Below, piece after piece: positions 11,078 through 22,236 of a stretch of 64,000 nt of DNA. The first letter of the stretch is position 1. Every line of letters starts with the position of its first letter. The DNA is from Pestalotiopsis fici W106-1. Taxonomy: Eukaryota; Ascomycota; Sordariomycetes; Amphisphaeriales; Sporocadaceae. The DNA is taken from contig NW_006917091.1 of assembly GCF_000516985.1 (NCBI RefSeq), positions 2,873,022-2,937,021 of the forward strand, given 5' to 3'. The translations under genes and the position numbers were made by a program. The notes under the pieces were generated by a model. It made no database searches, had not been told where the DNA came from, and was given only the letters and a program-made list of their open reading frames with translations.

Positions 11078-11783
11078 ATGCGTTTCACTTCGTTCCTCGT
11101 CGCCGGCGTCCTCGCCCTGACTGCCAGTGCTCAGTCCGTCACCGAGTCTGCCACCACCACTGTCGCCACTGATGCCAGCTCTACCACTTCCAGCATTGTA
11201 GCTACCGACTCGGCACAGGCCGCCGCTCTGGAGTGTCTTTCAAAGTGTATGTTGCCTCGGCCGGCTTGACAAGCTTGCTCTTGACAAGATCCATGCAAAG
11301 TCCATACCAACTAACACGCAATATATAGGCGAGGCCGGTGACGTCGACTGCCAGGCCCACTGCATCACTGTCCCCAGCCCTGACGCCGCCGCCGTCAATG
11401 CCACCACCGAGTGCTCGGCCAACTGCGTTCAGGGTGACGGCTCCGAGGAGGAGACGGCCGCCTACGCCTCGTGTCTCCAGGACTGCGTTGAAAAGTACTA
11501 CTACAGCGGCACTGCTGGCACCCCCACCAACACTGGCGCCGCCGACAGCGACAGCAGCGCCTCCGCCTCCGTCACCTCGGTTGTCTCGACCATCACCTCT
11601 GGCAGCTCCACCATCACCACCACTTTTGCCAGCACCAAGAGCTCCGGCACCGGTACCGCTTCTGGCGCGTCTGCTTCCGGCACCTCGTCTTCGTCTTCTG
11701 GCAATGCTGGCGACGTCATCAGCCGGCCAGCAAGCTCGTACGTCGGTCTGCTCGGTGCTCTGGCTGCCGTTCTGGCTCTGTAA
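11078..11783 (+). CDS. GPI-anchored, cysteine-containing cell wall protein
   Basis: The model predicts 207 residues from two exons (to 11246, then from 11329). The 82-bp intron has a GTATGT donor, a CTAAC branch and a TAG acceptor, and its phase-1 junction rebuilds a Cys codon. The order is a signal peptide (about residues 1-18), a short Ser/Thr linker, and a domain of about 70 residues with eight cysteines in CxxxC-like spacings. A Ser/Thr/Gly/Ala-rich stalk (about 115-185) and a C-terminal hydrophobic tail (YVGLLGALAAVLAL) follow, as expected for GPI attachment with the omega site among the preceding small residues. This layout fits a surface or wall protein. The Cys pattern does not match the eight-Cys CFEM motif clearly enough to call it CFEM. 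The strong codon bias suggests high expression. Confidence 0.85.
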
Positions 11784-12017
11784 GCGGAAAAACACTTGCG
11801 TAATGAATACTCGTGGTGGATATAATAGGAATAATATCGCATATAAATGAGAAAAAATGGGATCAGCATGGCTCAAAGCATCTACGGCGGCACGGAAAAT
11901 ATTAATAGTCTGGACACGTTAGACATCAACTCGTATAGACAACGAGGTGTACAGCAATTAATATGAATCATGTTTTCGTCATTCTTTCTTGTCCTTTTTG
12001 TTTCTTGGGTGTGGGTA

Positions 12018-13059
12018 TCATCGTCCCGAGGAGGTTATGACCTTTTCCACGTTGCTGATCCATGGCAGGCCGAGTTGCTTCATCTCTACTGCCAATTGGA
12101 ACAGGTAGTCGAGACTGGACATGTCAGTGCTGAGTTGGCTTGAGATTTAATTGTAAACATACCTCTCACACATGGTCTTGGCCTTGTGGACATTGTCTCC
12201 CCAGACGTAGACACCATGTCTGCGAACGAGAACGGCATATGTGTCGGGGTACTTATCCATGGCCTCCTCGAGGAACTCGGTCAGGTCCTCCTCGTGGGAA
12301 GTATTTTCAATCACGGGAATGCGCAGAGTATCGTGGTAGTCTAGGTTGCCCGACTTTTGGAAGCCCCGCCCAAAGCCCTTGATCTGCTCAATGTTGTTGA
12401 TTTCAAACATCTTGTCGTTGCCGGGCCCTTGCGACTCGAGGATCAAGGTCACCAGCACGGCCCAGTGCGAGTGCGTGTGGATGCAGCATCCCGCCCCGCG
12501 CTTGGTAAAGGCAGCCAGGAAGAGCGGCGTGCACTGCGACGGACGGCCGCCCGGGGGCGAGCGCAGGTAGACGCGGTTCTTGAGGTCAACCTGCTTGGAG
12601 AGCTCTAGGACGTACAGGTCCAGAGGCTTCATGAGCTCCTTTTGCACTCCCGACGGCGCAATATAAACCAGATCGCGGACCCTGAGGTTGGTCAGCAAAG
12701 TGTATATGGAAAGCGAGTATATGATTGCATCAGAATATATGGGTGGATTCGATGAAGCTAGGGTTGTTCAAGACTTCCGGAAATGGAAGTTTGCTCCAAG
12801 AACACGTGAGCAAACAATGTTGAGATGAGTGGCGCAGGACATGTCAAGGTATATCTTACTCATCGCGGATCGAACATCCTCCGCCGGTACCAGTGACCCA
12901 GCCCAGTGTCCAGAACTTTGCGCACAGCGAGGGAATGAGGTTGGCTGGATGATTGGCATCATCGGAGATGACGAGGAAATCGTTGTTATCAACCACCATC
13001 TCCGTCTCTGTCTTTGCTCTCTTTGCCGCGTCTTGTTCCATGTTGGCAAGTGGTTCCAA
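12018..13059 (-). CDS. mde1: Methylthioribulose-1-phosphate dehydratase (MtnB/Mde1)
   Basis: This class II aldolase-like zinc enzyme dehydrates methylthioribulose 1-phosphate to a diketone in the cytosolic methionine salvage pathway. The model predicts 271 residues from three exons (13059-12860, 12681-12163, 12114-12018). Both junctions are in phase: GA|G gives Glu and AG|T gives Ser. Family marks are [21 protein letters not shown] at the N-terminus (the WVTGTGGG glycine loop), IAPSGVQKE just after the first junction, the HTHSH zinc motif (His135 and His137), and the third ligand His222 in RRHGVYVWG. The last exon supplies the typical end [15 protein letters not shown]. Length is normal for fungal Mde1. 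An E-box CACGTG lies in the first intron (12803-12808). No other salvage gene is in the window. Confidence 0.95.
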
Positions 13060-14863
13060 TTAAGCGACCCGGGTACCTGATGCAACCTGAACTCTCGCCT
13101 GCTTTTGTCCCGACTTGGCAGTCCCTGGGGGGTGGTGGGAATGAATAGGTGTCGTCAATATTCCCTTTTCCTTGCTTGTGGACTAGGTGGCCTCTGCAGA
13201 AAAGGGTAAATTGGAAATCACCCGCTGGAAAAGAAGAACTTTCCGGTTGGCCAGGGAGTGGGACCGAGTTACAGAAATCCGGAGTAGGAAAGAGGGAAAG
13301 GGAAGGTTGTCTGGCTTTTTAGGTGAGGCTAAATGCGATGCCTTGCCGGCACGAGCTACGATTCGTTGGCGAGCAGCGAATTATCGGGGTCCAATGAATT
13401 TGGGGTGTGCATATGGGGATTGCGCAATCAATTTTTTTTTTCCCCTTCTCTATTTTGCGTCTCTTTCACGAGTTATCAAGTGGGTTCCACTTTCAGCACA
13501 TGGCGCGGTTTTGGGCGTCTTGTCCACTGGCTGCAAACCGGAATTTGGAGATGGTGTCAAATTCAATACACCGCTTGAGGGATGATCACAGACATTGGTG
13601 TATTCAACAGTTCACGTCCTTTTATGATTATCAGACGTCTCCTGTTATTTGAAATGATCATATCCTCTAATTAGCCATGTCATCTGGGCACGCTGAAATG
13701 ATATAATTTTGGACAATTAATCACATACCACAGAATATATGCAGTGGATCTTGCAACAACACAGAGGCATGACATATGCTGCTCTGTGAATGGACAAGAA
13801 GCACGCTCTCAACTTGTAATGTTGGGACAGTACTCTGAGGTTAGCTGCCTGGTTAAAGGATAGACAAAACCTAGACAACAGTGAGCATATTCATGCACGT
13901 GAAATAAAGTGAGACAGATAAGACCGATTCGGGACTTTCATAAGCCTGGGTTGGCATTGAATCTTTTGGCGTTGCCGCGGTTTTGGCACTCAAATTGTAT
14001 CCTTCTCCAGACTCAACGTGGGTACATGACGCACCACTAATGTTTTGAAGCAGTCCTTTGTGTGTTGAATGATTAGAGCACATGGGCCTTTGCTCAGACA
14101 CGGTCACGCCTAGTGGACACTGGCTTGTGGTGAGCTATGTAATCCTTTGAGCCTCAGCCTCAGCCATCGGAATTATGTTGTAGACTCACAATCGGGCCAT
14201 TGGGTCTCTTGTACCTAGAATATACACTTTTTAATACAGCTCGCCACAATCTGCACATGGGACAGCCAAATTCATATTCATGATAAAATCACATTTCAGT
14301 ATTACAAGTTCTATTGATTAGAGATACAGCAGCACACAGCAGCACACAGCAGCACACAGCAAAAGCCTTGTGGATTCCGACTTTTAGCGGCCAGAGACAC
14401 GCCCCTAGTCCCCAAAGTCCCCGCACGAGCTCAAAGGGTCCGTCGCCAATTCGGCCAATCAACGCCGACCGAAGCTGGTCGAAGCTACGGAAGGTGCCTC
14501 CAACAGCCGCAACCTGTCCTAGGTCCCCATCAAAAAAAGGACACGTTTTAACGCAAGGTCCTCGGTCATTGATCAAGCCACTGTGCCTACAAGATAAATT
14601 CACCTGGACGCCAATTGTCTCTCCTCCTCCAGGCCTCTGACAGGAATTCCATTTTTTTTTTCTTCTGCCTCGCCGAGCTCTGGCAGCAATCATTCTTTCT
14701 CAGCATCTCATCCTGACCTGATCAGTAACTCGATCAGTTCTCCATTGTATTGGCGACTTCCCGCAGGCTAGCTATCTTTTACTAGCATACAGCTTCCTGC
14801 CGCTGCCACATCTTATACCTCAATCTCGTCGCCGTCGCTTCCGACAGCACACCCAACTTCACA
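13060..14863. other. Divergent intergenic region between mde1 and calnexin
   Basis: About 1.8 kb serving as the upstream region of both genes. Open frames at 13871-14107 and 14289-14693 (minus) look non-coding. It contains a run of T at 13431-13441, a second CACGTG near 13895, and the 10-bp tandem repeat listed separately. Confidence 0.5.
14331..14360. repeat. Tandem AGCACACAGC repeat (three units)
   Basis: Three perfect 10-bp units follow a partial unit, about 500 bp upstream of the calnexin start codon. Confidence 0.9.
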
Positions 14864-16791
14864 ATGAAGTTCACTCAGGCCACCATTGCCTGGGCCGCCG
14901 CCGCCCTCGCCAGCGGTGTCTGGGCCGTGGAAGAGGCCGAGCCTGCCAGCTCGGTTGCTGCTGAGCTCCCTACTTTCACCGTAAGTGTCTCTTGCATTCA
15001 GCAACCCCGCGTGCGTAATTTTGTAGATTGGTGCCACGACAAGCATCACGCAATCTCGCGCACTCGTGAAACCATGCGATCAGTAGATCTAACGCCTTTT
15101 CTCTCAATAGCCCACCACACTCAAGGCTCCCTTCCTTGAGCAGTTCACCGACGACTGGGAGACCCGATGGAAGCCTTCTCACGCCAAGAAGGACTCCAGC
15201 AACGATGAGGAGTGGGCTTACGTCGGCGAATGGTCCGTCGAGGAGCCTACCGTCTACAAGGGCATGGAGGGCGACAAGGGTCTCGTTGTGAAGAACCCCG
15301 CCGCTCACCACGCCATCTCGGCCAAGTTTGACAAGGCCATTGACCCCAAGGACAAGCCTCTGGTTGTCCAGTACGAGGTCAAGCTTCAGAGTGAGTACAG
15401 ATTGCATGTTCTTGACCTACAATCATGGCTAACCTGGCGACCACAGATGGCCTCGAGTGCGGTGGTGCTTACCTCAAGCTTCTCCGCGAGAACAAGGCTC
15501 TCCACCAGGATGAGTTTGCTAACACTACCCCGTACGTCATCATGTTCGGCCCCGACAAGTGTGGACACACCAACAAGGTTCACTTCATCTTCAACCACAA
15601 GAACCCCAAGACTGGCGAGTACGAGGAGAAGCACCTGACCAGCCCTCCCACCGCTCGCGTTGTCAAGACCACTGAGCTGTACACGCTCATTGTTCACCCC
15701 AACAACACCTATGTCATCAAGCAGAACAACGAGCAGGTCAAGACTGGCAGCCTTCTCGAGGACTTCCTGCCCTCCGTGAACCCTGCCGAGGAGATTGACG
15801 ACCCCAAGGACTCCAAGCCCGACACCTGGGTTGACGAGGCCCGCATCGCTGACCCCGATGCCAAGAAGCCCGAGGATTGGGACGAGGAGGCCCCCTTTGA
15901 GATTCTCGATGAGGAGGCTACTCAACCCGAGGACTGGCTTGTCGATGAGCCTCTTACCGTCCCTGACCCCGAGGCTCAGAAGCCCGAGGACTGGGATGAC
16001 GAGGAGGACGGTGACTGGATCGCCCCCATGGTCCCCAACCCCAAGTGTGCCGATGCCGCTGGTTGCGGTCCCTGGAAGCAGCCCATGAAGAAGAACCCCG
16101 ACTACAAGGGCAAGTGGACTGCTCCTTACATTGACAACCCTGCCTACAAGGGTGTCTGGGCTCCTCGCAAGATCAAGAACCCCGACTACTTTGAGGACAA
16201 GACTCCCGCCAACTTTGAGCCCATTGGAGCTGTAAGTACCTTTTTGGAAAGACAGATCTTACAGCGTGTGCTAATTCATACTACTAGATTGGCTTTGAGA
16301 TCTGGACCATGCAGAACAACATTCTCTTTGACAACATCTACATTGGCCACTCTGTTGAGGATGCCAACAAGCTTGCCGAGGAGACCTTTGGCGAGAAGCA
16401 CCCCCAGGAGCAGCTCCTCGAGCTTGCCGACAAGCCCAAGCCCTCTGAGAAGCCCAAGTCTCCCTCTGACCTTAGCTTCACCGAGGACCCCGTCACCTAC
16501 GTCAAGGAGAAGCTTGATCTCTTCCTCACCATTGCCAAGAACGACCCTGTCCAGGCTATCAAGTTTGTTCCCGAGGTTCCCACTGCCATTGGTGGTCTCA
16601 TTGTCACCATTGCTGCCTTTGTCGGTCTCTTTGCTCTCGGTGGTTCCGCCCCCGAGCCTGTCAAGAAGGCTGCCGTCGACGCCAAGGAGAAGGCCAAGGA
16701 TGCCAAGGACAAGGCCGCTGACGCTGTCGCAACTGGCGCTGAGAACGTCAAGGCTGAAGTCAACAAGCGCACCACCCGCAGCCAGTCGTAA
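14864..16791 (+). CDS. clxA: Calnexin, ER membrane lectin chaperone
   Basis: Calnexin binds monoglucosylated glycoproteins in the ER and holds them for folding. The model predicts 561 residues from four exons (14864-14980, 15111-15390, 15447-16231, 16288-16791), all in phase. The order is a signal peptide (about 1-21) and a lectin domain that includes [12 protein letters not shown] and the CGH motif ([17 protein letters not shown]). The long P-domain arm has acidic DxKKPEDWD-type repeats followed by NPxYKGxW-type repeats. After [21 protein letters not shown] come a single membrane helix ([20 protein letters not shown]) and a Lys-rich cytosolic tail. Length and order are those of fungal calnexins. 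Two introns near the 5' end are usual for filamentous fungi. It is probably induced by ER stress, but I could not point to a clear response element. Confidence 0.97.
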
Positions 16792-17305
16792 ATACCATAA
16801 ACGACTAGTAGAAGATGAATCTCGCAATCATGAAATGTAGTGATTTGCCCAGCACTAAAAACATGGAGCGGCACAATTACTATTGTTACTAATAGGACAT
16901 TTGATTTCCTCGGGGCAACTATGAATTCTTCGCATGGCGCAGGTGTACTTTATAGGCAAACAAAATAAATTGTTACAGTTGAGAATACGGTCCTTTTCAA
17001 TTGCTAGATTTGTCGAAATGCAGCGTTACTGGAATGAATTATTTCTTGTGTGCAGTCGTAATGCCTCGCAAATTCGGATATTGACGCTCGTTGTGAAGTT
17101 GCTGCCCGTCAATAACTTGCGATCCACTATCAAGTTTAGTGTTGCTTGCTACCATTCCTGCTAGCATCTTATCCGGTCAGGGATCCTGAGCTACGTGAAC
17201 TTGAACATTGGTATATCATTGTACCATTCTCTTGACCCATCAAACGTTCAAACTCAAATTTTCAGATTAGCTACCGCTAATAATACTGCTAAACAATCAT
17301 GACAG
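16792..17305. other. Convergent intergenic region
   Basis: The 3' regions of calnexin and the aminotransferase face each other here. I see nothing else. Confidence 0.6.
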
Positions 17306-19219
17306 TTACAGCTTGAAGCTCTCCTTGACAGCAGCCCCGAATCTCTCAATGGCCACATCCATTTGCTCCTCGGACGCCGAAGCAAACGTCGTTCTAAAAA
17401 AGAGAGACGTTGGCGGCTTATCATGCTCGGCACGGAACCAAGAGCCCCTACATGTCAAGACACCTTGGTCAATGCAGGCATCAAATATCTCTTCCTCGAT
17501 TTCGAGCAAGCTCTTGGTCTTGACACCGGGGTGTTGTTCATGATCGACTTGGAGCCACATCTGAATAGCGTCAGTCATTGTTATCAGTTTACGCGGTCGA
17601 GGTAGACTTACAAACATGCCTGCTGCTGGAGGAGTCCAGCTGACCACTTCCCTCGGGAGATACTTTTCGCAAGCTCTCAGCATGGTGTTTCTCCTTTTTG
17701 TGTATTCCAGCCTTAAGTTCATGAGCCATTGGAGATAACCCTCGTGGCCCCATTCCTCGTCCATCAACTTGTGCATGGCAAGCTGCGAAAAGCCGCTAGG
17801 ACCCTGGCTACAACATTCGGCGTGTCTTATGTACCGCTCAATAATCTGCTCGCTGGCCGTCACCCAGCCCATGCGAGATCCAGGCACAACTACCTTGCTG
17901 AACGAATCATGTCTCATGACCCGCCCGTCGACGTCTATACTCAACAGACTGGGGATGAGACCACCCAGGAACTCTTCGACGGTAGCTGGTGGAGGCACAT
18001 CTGGTGTGTCTGCTCCGGTGTATGGTTGCATCTGGAGGAAATAATATGGTTCGTCCTCGAAAATGAAAACGTCATGCTTTTGGCAAACGGCATAGATGTC
18101 TCTCCGTCTTTGTTCTCCTTGGGTGGCACCAGTCGGGTTTTGTCCCGAAGGCACCGTGTAGAGGACGGTAGGTTTTCTCGCACCACGTTCCGACTCGTTC
18201 CAATTTGACAGAATATCATCCATGCTCTCGGGTAAAAGACCTTGCTCGTCCATCTTGGCACCAAACACCTTGATTCCCAGAGGCGCCGCCGTCTCTAGGG
18301 CAGTACTGAAACTGAACTCTTCGGTCAAGACGCTATCTCCCCTGTTTCGGTCACAAAACATTCGATAGGCGCACTCGAGACTGCCGGTGCTACCAATGGT
18401 GAGAGAGCTGCGCCAATCAGAGTAAGGGGGCCGGTGGCAGAGCTCCGTGTGCTCCGTGACCCAGCGCAGCATCTGGGCTGATCCAATCGACTGGCCATAG
18501 TTGAGGCCAATGCTCAAGTCGAACACGCTGTCCTTGTCGACGACATCGCGCTTGCCAATGGACACGTCTCGTCCAGATTTGTGCGTGGTGGCTTCGGAAA
18601 AGTCTGGTGGCGTGGCAATGCGAAAGCCCATGGAGTCAAAGGGGAAGTGGTCCGCCGACGGCAGGCCGCCACCCAGTGAGACCAGTCCTGGCTTTTTGAG
18701 GTACTTGGCTGCTTGCTTCAAGACGCATGGTTTACGTGCCAGAGATTCTGCACTCAGCAGGTCTGTATTCATATTAGATCAAGAATTGCTGGAATTCGAC
18801 ATGAGCTACTCACGATCCCACCTCAGTGCTTTTGGATTGTTATATGCATGCTATGACTATGTTAGTCACTGTGTTGAGTGCGATCAATATCGATACAAGA
18901 AGATTCATACTGGAGACTTGAACATGTCACTATCGGAGTATGCCGCCGTACCAGCAACAAGCTTGCCGGCCTTTTCTCGACGGGTCTTGATACCTTGAAT
19001 GGTGAGAGGTTCCGGTGCTTGTTCACCCACAGAGGCATCCTTGGCCGCGAGACCAATGCCTCCCACATTGGTTGGTCTCCATTGTCGGGCAGTTGACGAG
19101 AGGGTTCGCGTCTTGTTGTTGATGATGGTGCTGTCCACTAGCCTCCACGAGCGGACGACATGGCGGGAGCTCGTAAAAGGTTTCGAGCGGGCTATACTTT
19201 TCATTGGGACTGATTTCAC
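17306..19219 (-). CDS. Aromatic/2-aminoadipate aminotransferase, ARO8 family, with mitochondrial-type leader
   Basis: This PLP-dependent fold-type I aminotransferase has 583 residues from four exons (19219-18911, 18850-18814, 18762-17612, 17560-17306). The last intron is 51 bp, contains no stop and stays in frame. It must nevertheless be removed, because GTAAGT, CTGAC and CAG mark it and its loss joins AAGMF to MWLQ as in family members. Marks are LVSLGGGLPS, the YTVPSGQNPTG motif (about 316-327) and SFSK with the PLP lysine at Lys405. The 37-nt second exon encodes the conserved NPKALRWDHLL-type segment. The first 45 residues are Arg/Ser/Thr-rich and almost free of acidic residues, suggesting import into mitochondria; this is inference. 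ARO8-type enzymes act on phenylalanine, tyrosine, tryptophan and 2-aminoadipate. The true substrate here is open. Confidence 0.9.
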
Positions 19220-20522
19220 TGTTCTTGAGCCGAGAGGTGCATGTATATTACTTTAAAATGCCAAGCAGAAACTAAGAGAAGAGGGACTTGGAAACAGAGT
19301 AGTGTAGGTTAAAAGGTGATCATTGGAAAAAACATTCCTTAAAAGTGTCATCCTTTCAAACCCCAGATATGGATTGTTCTCCCCCCATGTTTATTAGTGG
19401 GCTGGGGCGCCGCACTGGACCCTGGAGGGGCGATAACGGCGGGGGCCTGTTGCGGCTTTGCGGGGACCCTGCCGCTGATAACCGTCCCCCGGGGCCGTGT
19501 CAGGGTCCCACTGATTAGCCAATTCTATGGGGGATTGGCCAATGGTCAAACAAGCCACTGGCTACTTATACATCACATGGTCGACATGATGGCCAGTGCC
19601 GGCAAGCCTCCAGATGGGTAAGACGAAGCAAGGCAGAGTTTGTTACTAATATGGACGCTGTCGGCTACGCGATCGGCCTGAAGCTTGAATAGTATTGCAT
19701 TGTGCCTGAGAGATCTTGTTGGCGGGTTGAAAGCAGTAAGCGAATCGTCTCACAGCTTGGAGCACTGGGGCATTGCCAGAATTGTGAGGCTGTCGTATGT
19801 TTACATGGAAATAATGATGATACATTAGATAAACTTGACTACGAAATAGGGCGAGAATAACTCGACTGAGTAAGTGGGCAAGTCTTGAAATTGTGGCAAG
19901 ACGATATAAAAGGTAGATGCGTACACAAGGCAAGCAGTTTTGATCAATCCCCATGCTGACCGTAAGCTATAACGTGTCCCCTGGAGCCACTTGGCTGTTT
20001 TGAACACACAAGGTCTCCAGCTAGCATCTTTAAAGGAACACGTTGGACCTGCAGCAAATCCAAAGCTTATTACGGCGCCTTTACGCGACTAGTCAACCAG
20101 AAGATACTTTGCCAAGGGTATAGGCGTTATGGGCATATTTACCGAGATTGATTGTTATACCTAGGTACTAAATCCGCCCCAAATAGGAAAATCATACACG
20201 ACATCCGTGATTTACATCTTTGTATGCGAAAACATTCAAGACGTGATGAGGTTGTAATCTGGCCCGTGTCGTGACTTGCTATTCATGGTAAGTGAAATCC
20301 TACAAGGCATTCGCATGAAATTGTTGCAGCTCAAGTCAAAAAGGATTGTAAATGGATCATATATTCGTCATGATTGCAATCTGGTGGAATCCTTCTCCTA
20401 CACTCTGTACATATCCCAAGTTCCCTGTGATGCGCCGAGGGAAAGAACTGTCAAGACGTGGTAGCGATGTGAAATTTTTGCCTGCTTTTCATCGATATTT
20501 TGTACATGTTGATGACGACTAC
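19220..20522. other. Intergenic, no gene seen
   Basis: This is the upstream region of the aminotransferase on its left and the 3' region of the secreted protein gene on its right. A GC-rich block (19395-19520) stands out from AT-rich surroundings. No coding frame is supported. Confidence 0.5.
19431..19543. promoter_or_regulatory. Candidate GATA and CCAAT sites upstream of the aminotransferase
   Basis: About 210-325 bp upstream of the aminotransferase ATG there are two GATAA words (19432-19436 and 19477-19481). A CCAAT lies at 19519-19523 and a palindromic ATTGGCCAAT at 19534-19543, in an otherwise GC-rich block. In fungi such words bind AreA-type GATA factors and the CCAAT-binding complex. 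Short motifs occur by chance, so a role is inference. Confidence 0.35.
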
Positions 20523-21171
20523 TCAACAGACACGATTGATGATGGTGCCAGAGCCGGGATTCCTACAACGTTGGTTAGTCATAAATCAGACCGAATTGAT
20601 TGATGCACTTTTTGTGAATTTGTTGTTACATACGCATTGTCCCACTGTCGAGATTTAGTTAGCAGGTATTCAATATGGACAGGTATTGTATCTCTGGAAT
20701 CTGTAAGCTTACCACACCGCCACCAGCAACAAGATTGGTCTGAGAAAGTGTGCCATCATAACAGGCACACATCCATTCTGGGTCCTGTCCTGATCCTCCA
20801 GGCGTATTGACAAAGGCACCCTGGAAATACTTGTCACTGGGGAGCCAACTGCCCGGGGTCTCGGTATTGTTGCCTGCCAAGCAAACGCTGGTGCATTGAT
20901 CTAGGACAGCAGTCTTGTCGTTGCTGAGCCAGTCAACCTGGGAGAATTGGTACAATTGGTTCAGGTCAGTCTGGTTGGCCCTGACATGCCAAATGCCCTC
21001 GTTTCCACGGTTGATGGTTGTAATCGTCTCGACCGTGCTCGATGTGCAAGGTGTCGGGTTGTCCTGGCGAACTCGATGGCCGCGTAACTGGGGTACTGGT
21101 ATCTTGGCCTCGACCAATGCCAGAGGCGCAATGGCGGCGATACACACGAGAATCTGTTGATGAAGCTTCAT
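20523..21171 (-). CDS. Small secreted cysteine-containing protein with an 11-nt exon
   Basis: I do not recognise this 169-residue protein. It has a signal peptide (MKLHQQILVCIAAIAPLALVEA) and is secreted or destined for the wall. Exons are 21171-20713, 20644-20634 (11 nt) and 20562-20523. The two introns (68 and 71 bp) have GTAAGC and GTATGT donors, CTAAC branch sites and CAG/TAG acceptors, and the joined end reads GGVWDNANPGSGTIINRVC. The final Cys brings the mature protein to six cysteines, an even number that supports the splice model. Possible N-glycosylation sites are NQT and NNT. The frame is open 22 codons upstream, but the signal peptide begins at the internal Met. Candidate effector is one reading; a housekeeping secreted protein is another. 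Confidence 0.7.
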
Positions 21172-22236
21172 GGTGAAGAACGTGGATGAAGAGAAAGTGA
21201 AAAAAGAAGAAGAGAAAAAATACTGAAAAGACGGCATCGTCCGGGGAAGGACATGGTCCGTATATTTATATCTGGTGCATACATGTATTTGGCAACCTAC
21301 AATACAGGGCGCCCATCAAATGGACAATAATACCACCCTATGATGACCCGACCCACCCTACTTGGCTTAGCATCCTACAGAGTATTGTCAATCCTTTTTG
21401 GACTGTGCAGTAGCAGCTACTACACAAGGCGAAATCGGGTTCGTATTTTAATTTAAGGGCCTTTTTCGATTGATCCTTTGGAATGCACCATGATATACGC
21501 GCCAGCATCCGAGTTGTCCTATGAGTGGTGGAGATTTTGAAGCTAGAGCCCAAGTAGTCTGGTAGTGCAAAAGGCCAAAGTGGGTGCATAAGTATGGATG
21601 TTGCATCTCGGGAGGAGGAAGGAGAAGATCCGCTTTTTTAGGCTGGGGTTCCACCTGAGAATCGAACTTTTCCCCAACGGGATCATGAATGCATTCCACT
21701 GGCGGAGTGTTTGTGTGGCAGCTTCCAGTCCAGTCCAGTCCCCCCATCATGGTAAACCAATCCACACGTAAACGTAGCTCATACCTTTCTCCATATTGAA
21801 TGTGGCTGTTTTCAGCAATCAAGCCACAACCTGAGCTTTCTCCGAACCTGCTGCTTGCAACGAGCAAGAGGAGGCAACGGAAAGAAAAAAAAAAAGACAA
21901 AGGCGGCTCATCAACGACACACCCAAACCTTGAGGTAGAGGTCCGTGCTCTTTACCTTGCAGACTAACCCGTTGTTGTTCAATCAACCCGCCGCGTTACC
22001 TGCTGGCTGGCTGGCCTGGCCTGGCCTGCGTCAACTAACTGCCTCTTTCGAATCCAGCCTCGTTCTTTGACGTCTTTTCCCCCAAATCACCGCGTCTCGG
22101 CGTCGCAGTTGCAGTCGCAGTCGCAGTCGCAACACACAACCTGCCGCTACCGCGATACCGTGAACCACCTCTGATTGTTCTTTGCATTACCTAGGCGACG
22201 ACAACTTCTGGCTTCTATTCTGGATCTCGGCATCGC
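21172..22236. other. Divergent intergenic region
   Basis: This is shared upstream sequence of the secreted protein (minus) and Med14 (plus). It contains short tandem repeats: CCAGT units near 21723, CTGG/CCTGG units at about 22001-22029, and GTCGCA units at 22102-22131. I see no supported gene; a 150-codon minus frame (21448-21900) has no coding features. Confidence 0.5.
22102..22131. repeat. GTCGCA hexanucleotide repeat
   Basis: Imperfect tandem GTCGCA/GTTGCA units lie about 100 bp upstream of the Med14 start, probably in its 5' leader. Confidence 0.85.

Noticed and set aside
11202..11876. 224-codon minus-strand frame opposite the GPI protein
   Set aside because: Low-complexity Gly/Ala/Arg reading produced by the Ser/Thr-rich stalk on the other strand.
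15386..16827. Long minus-strand frames opposite calnexin
   Set aside because: Gly/Leu/Val-rich shadows of the calnexin P-domain and tail repeats.
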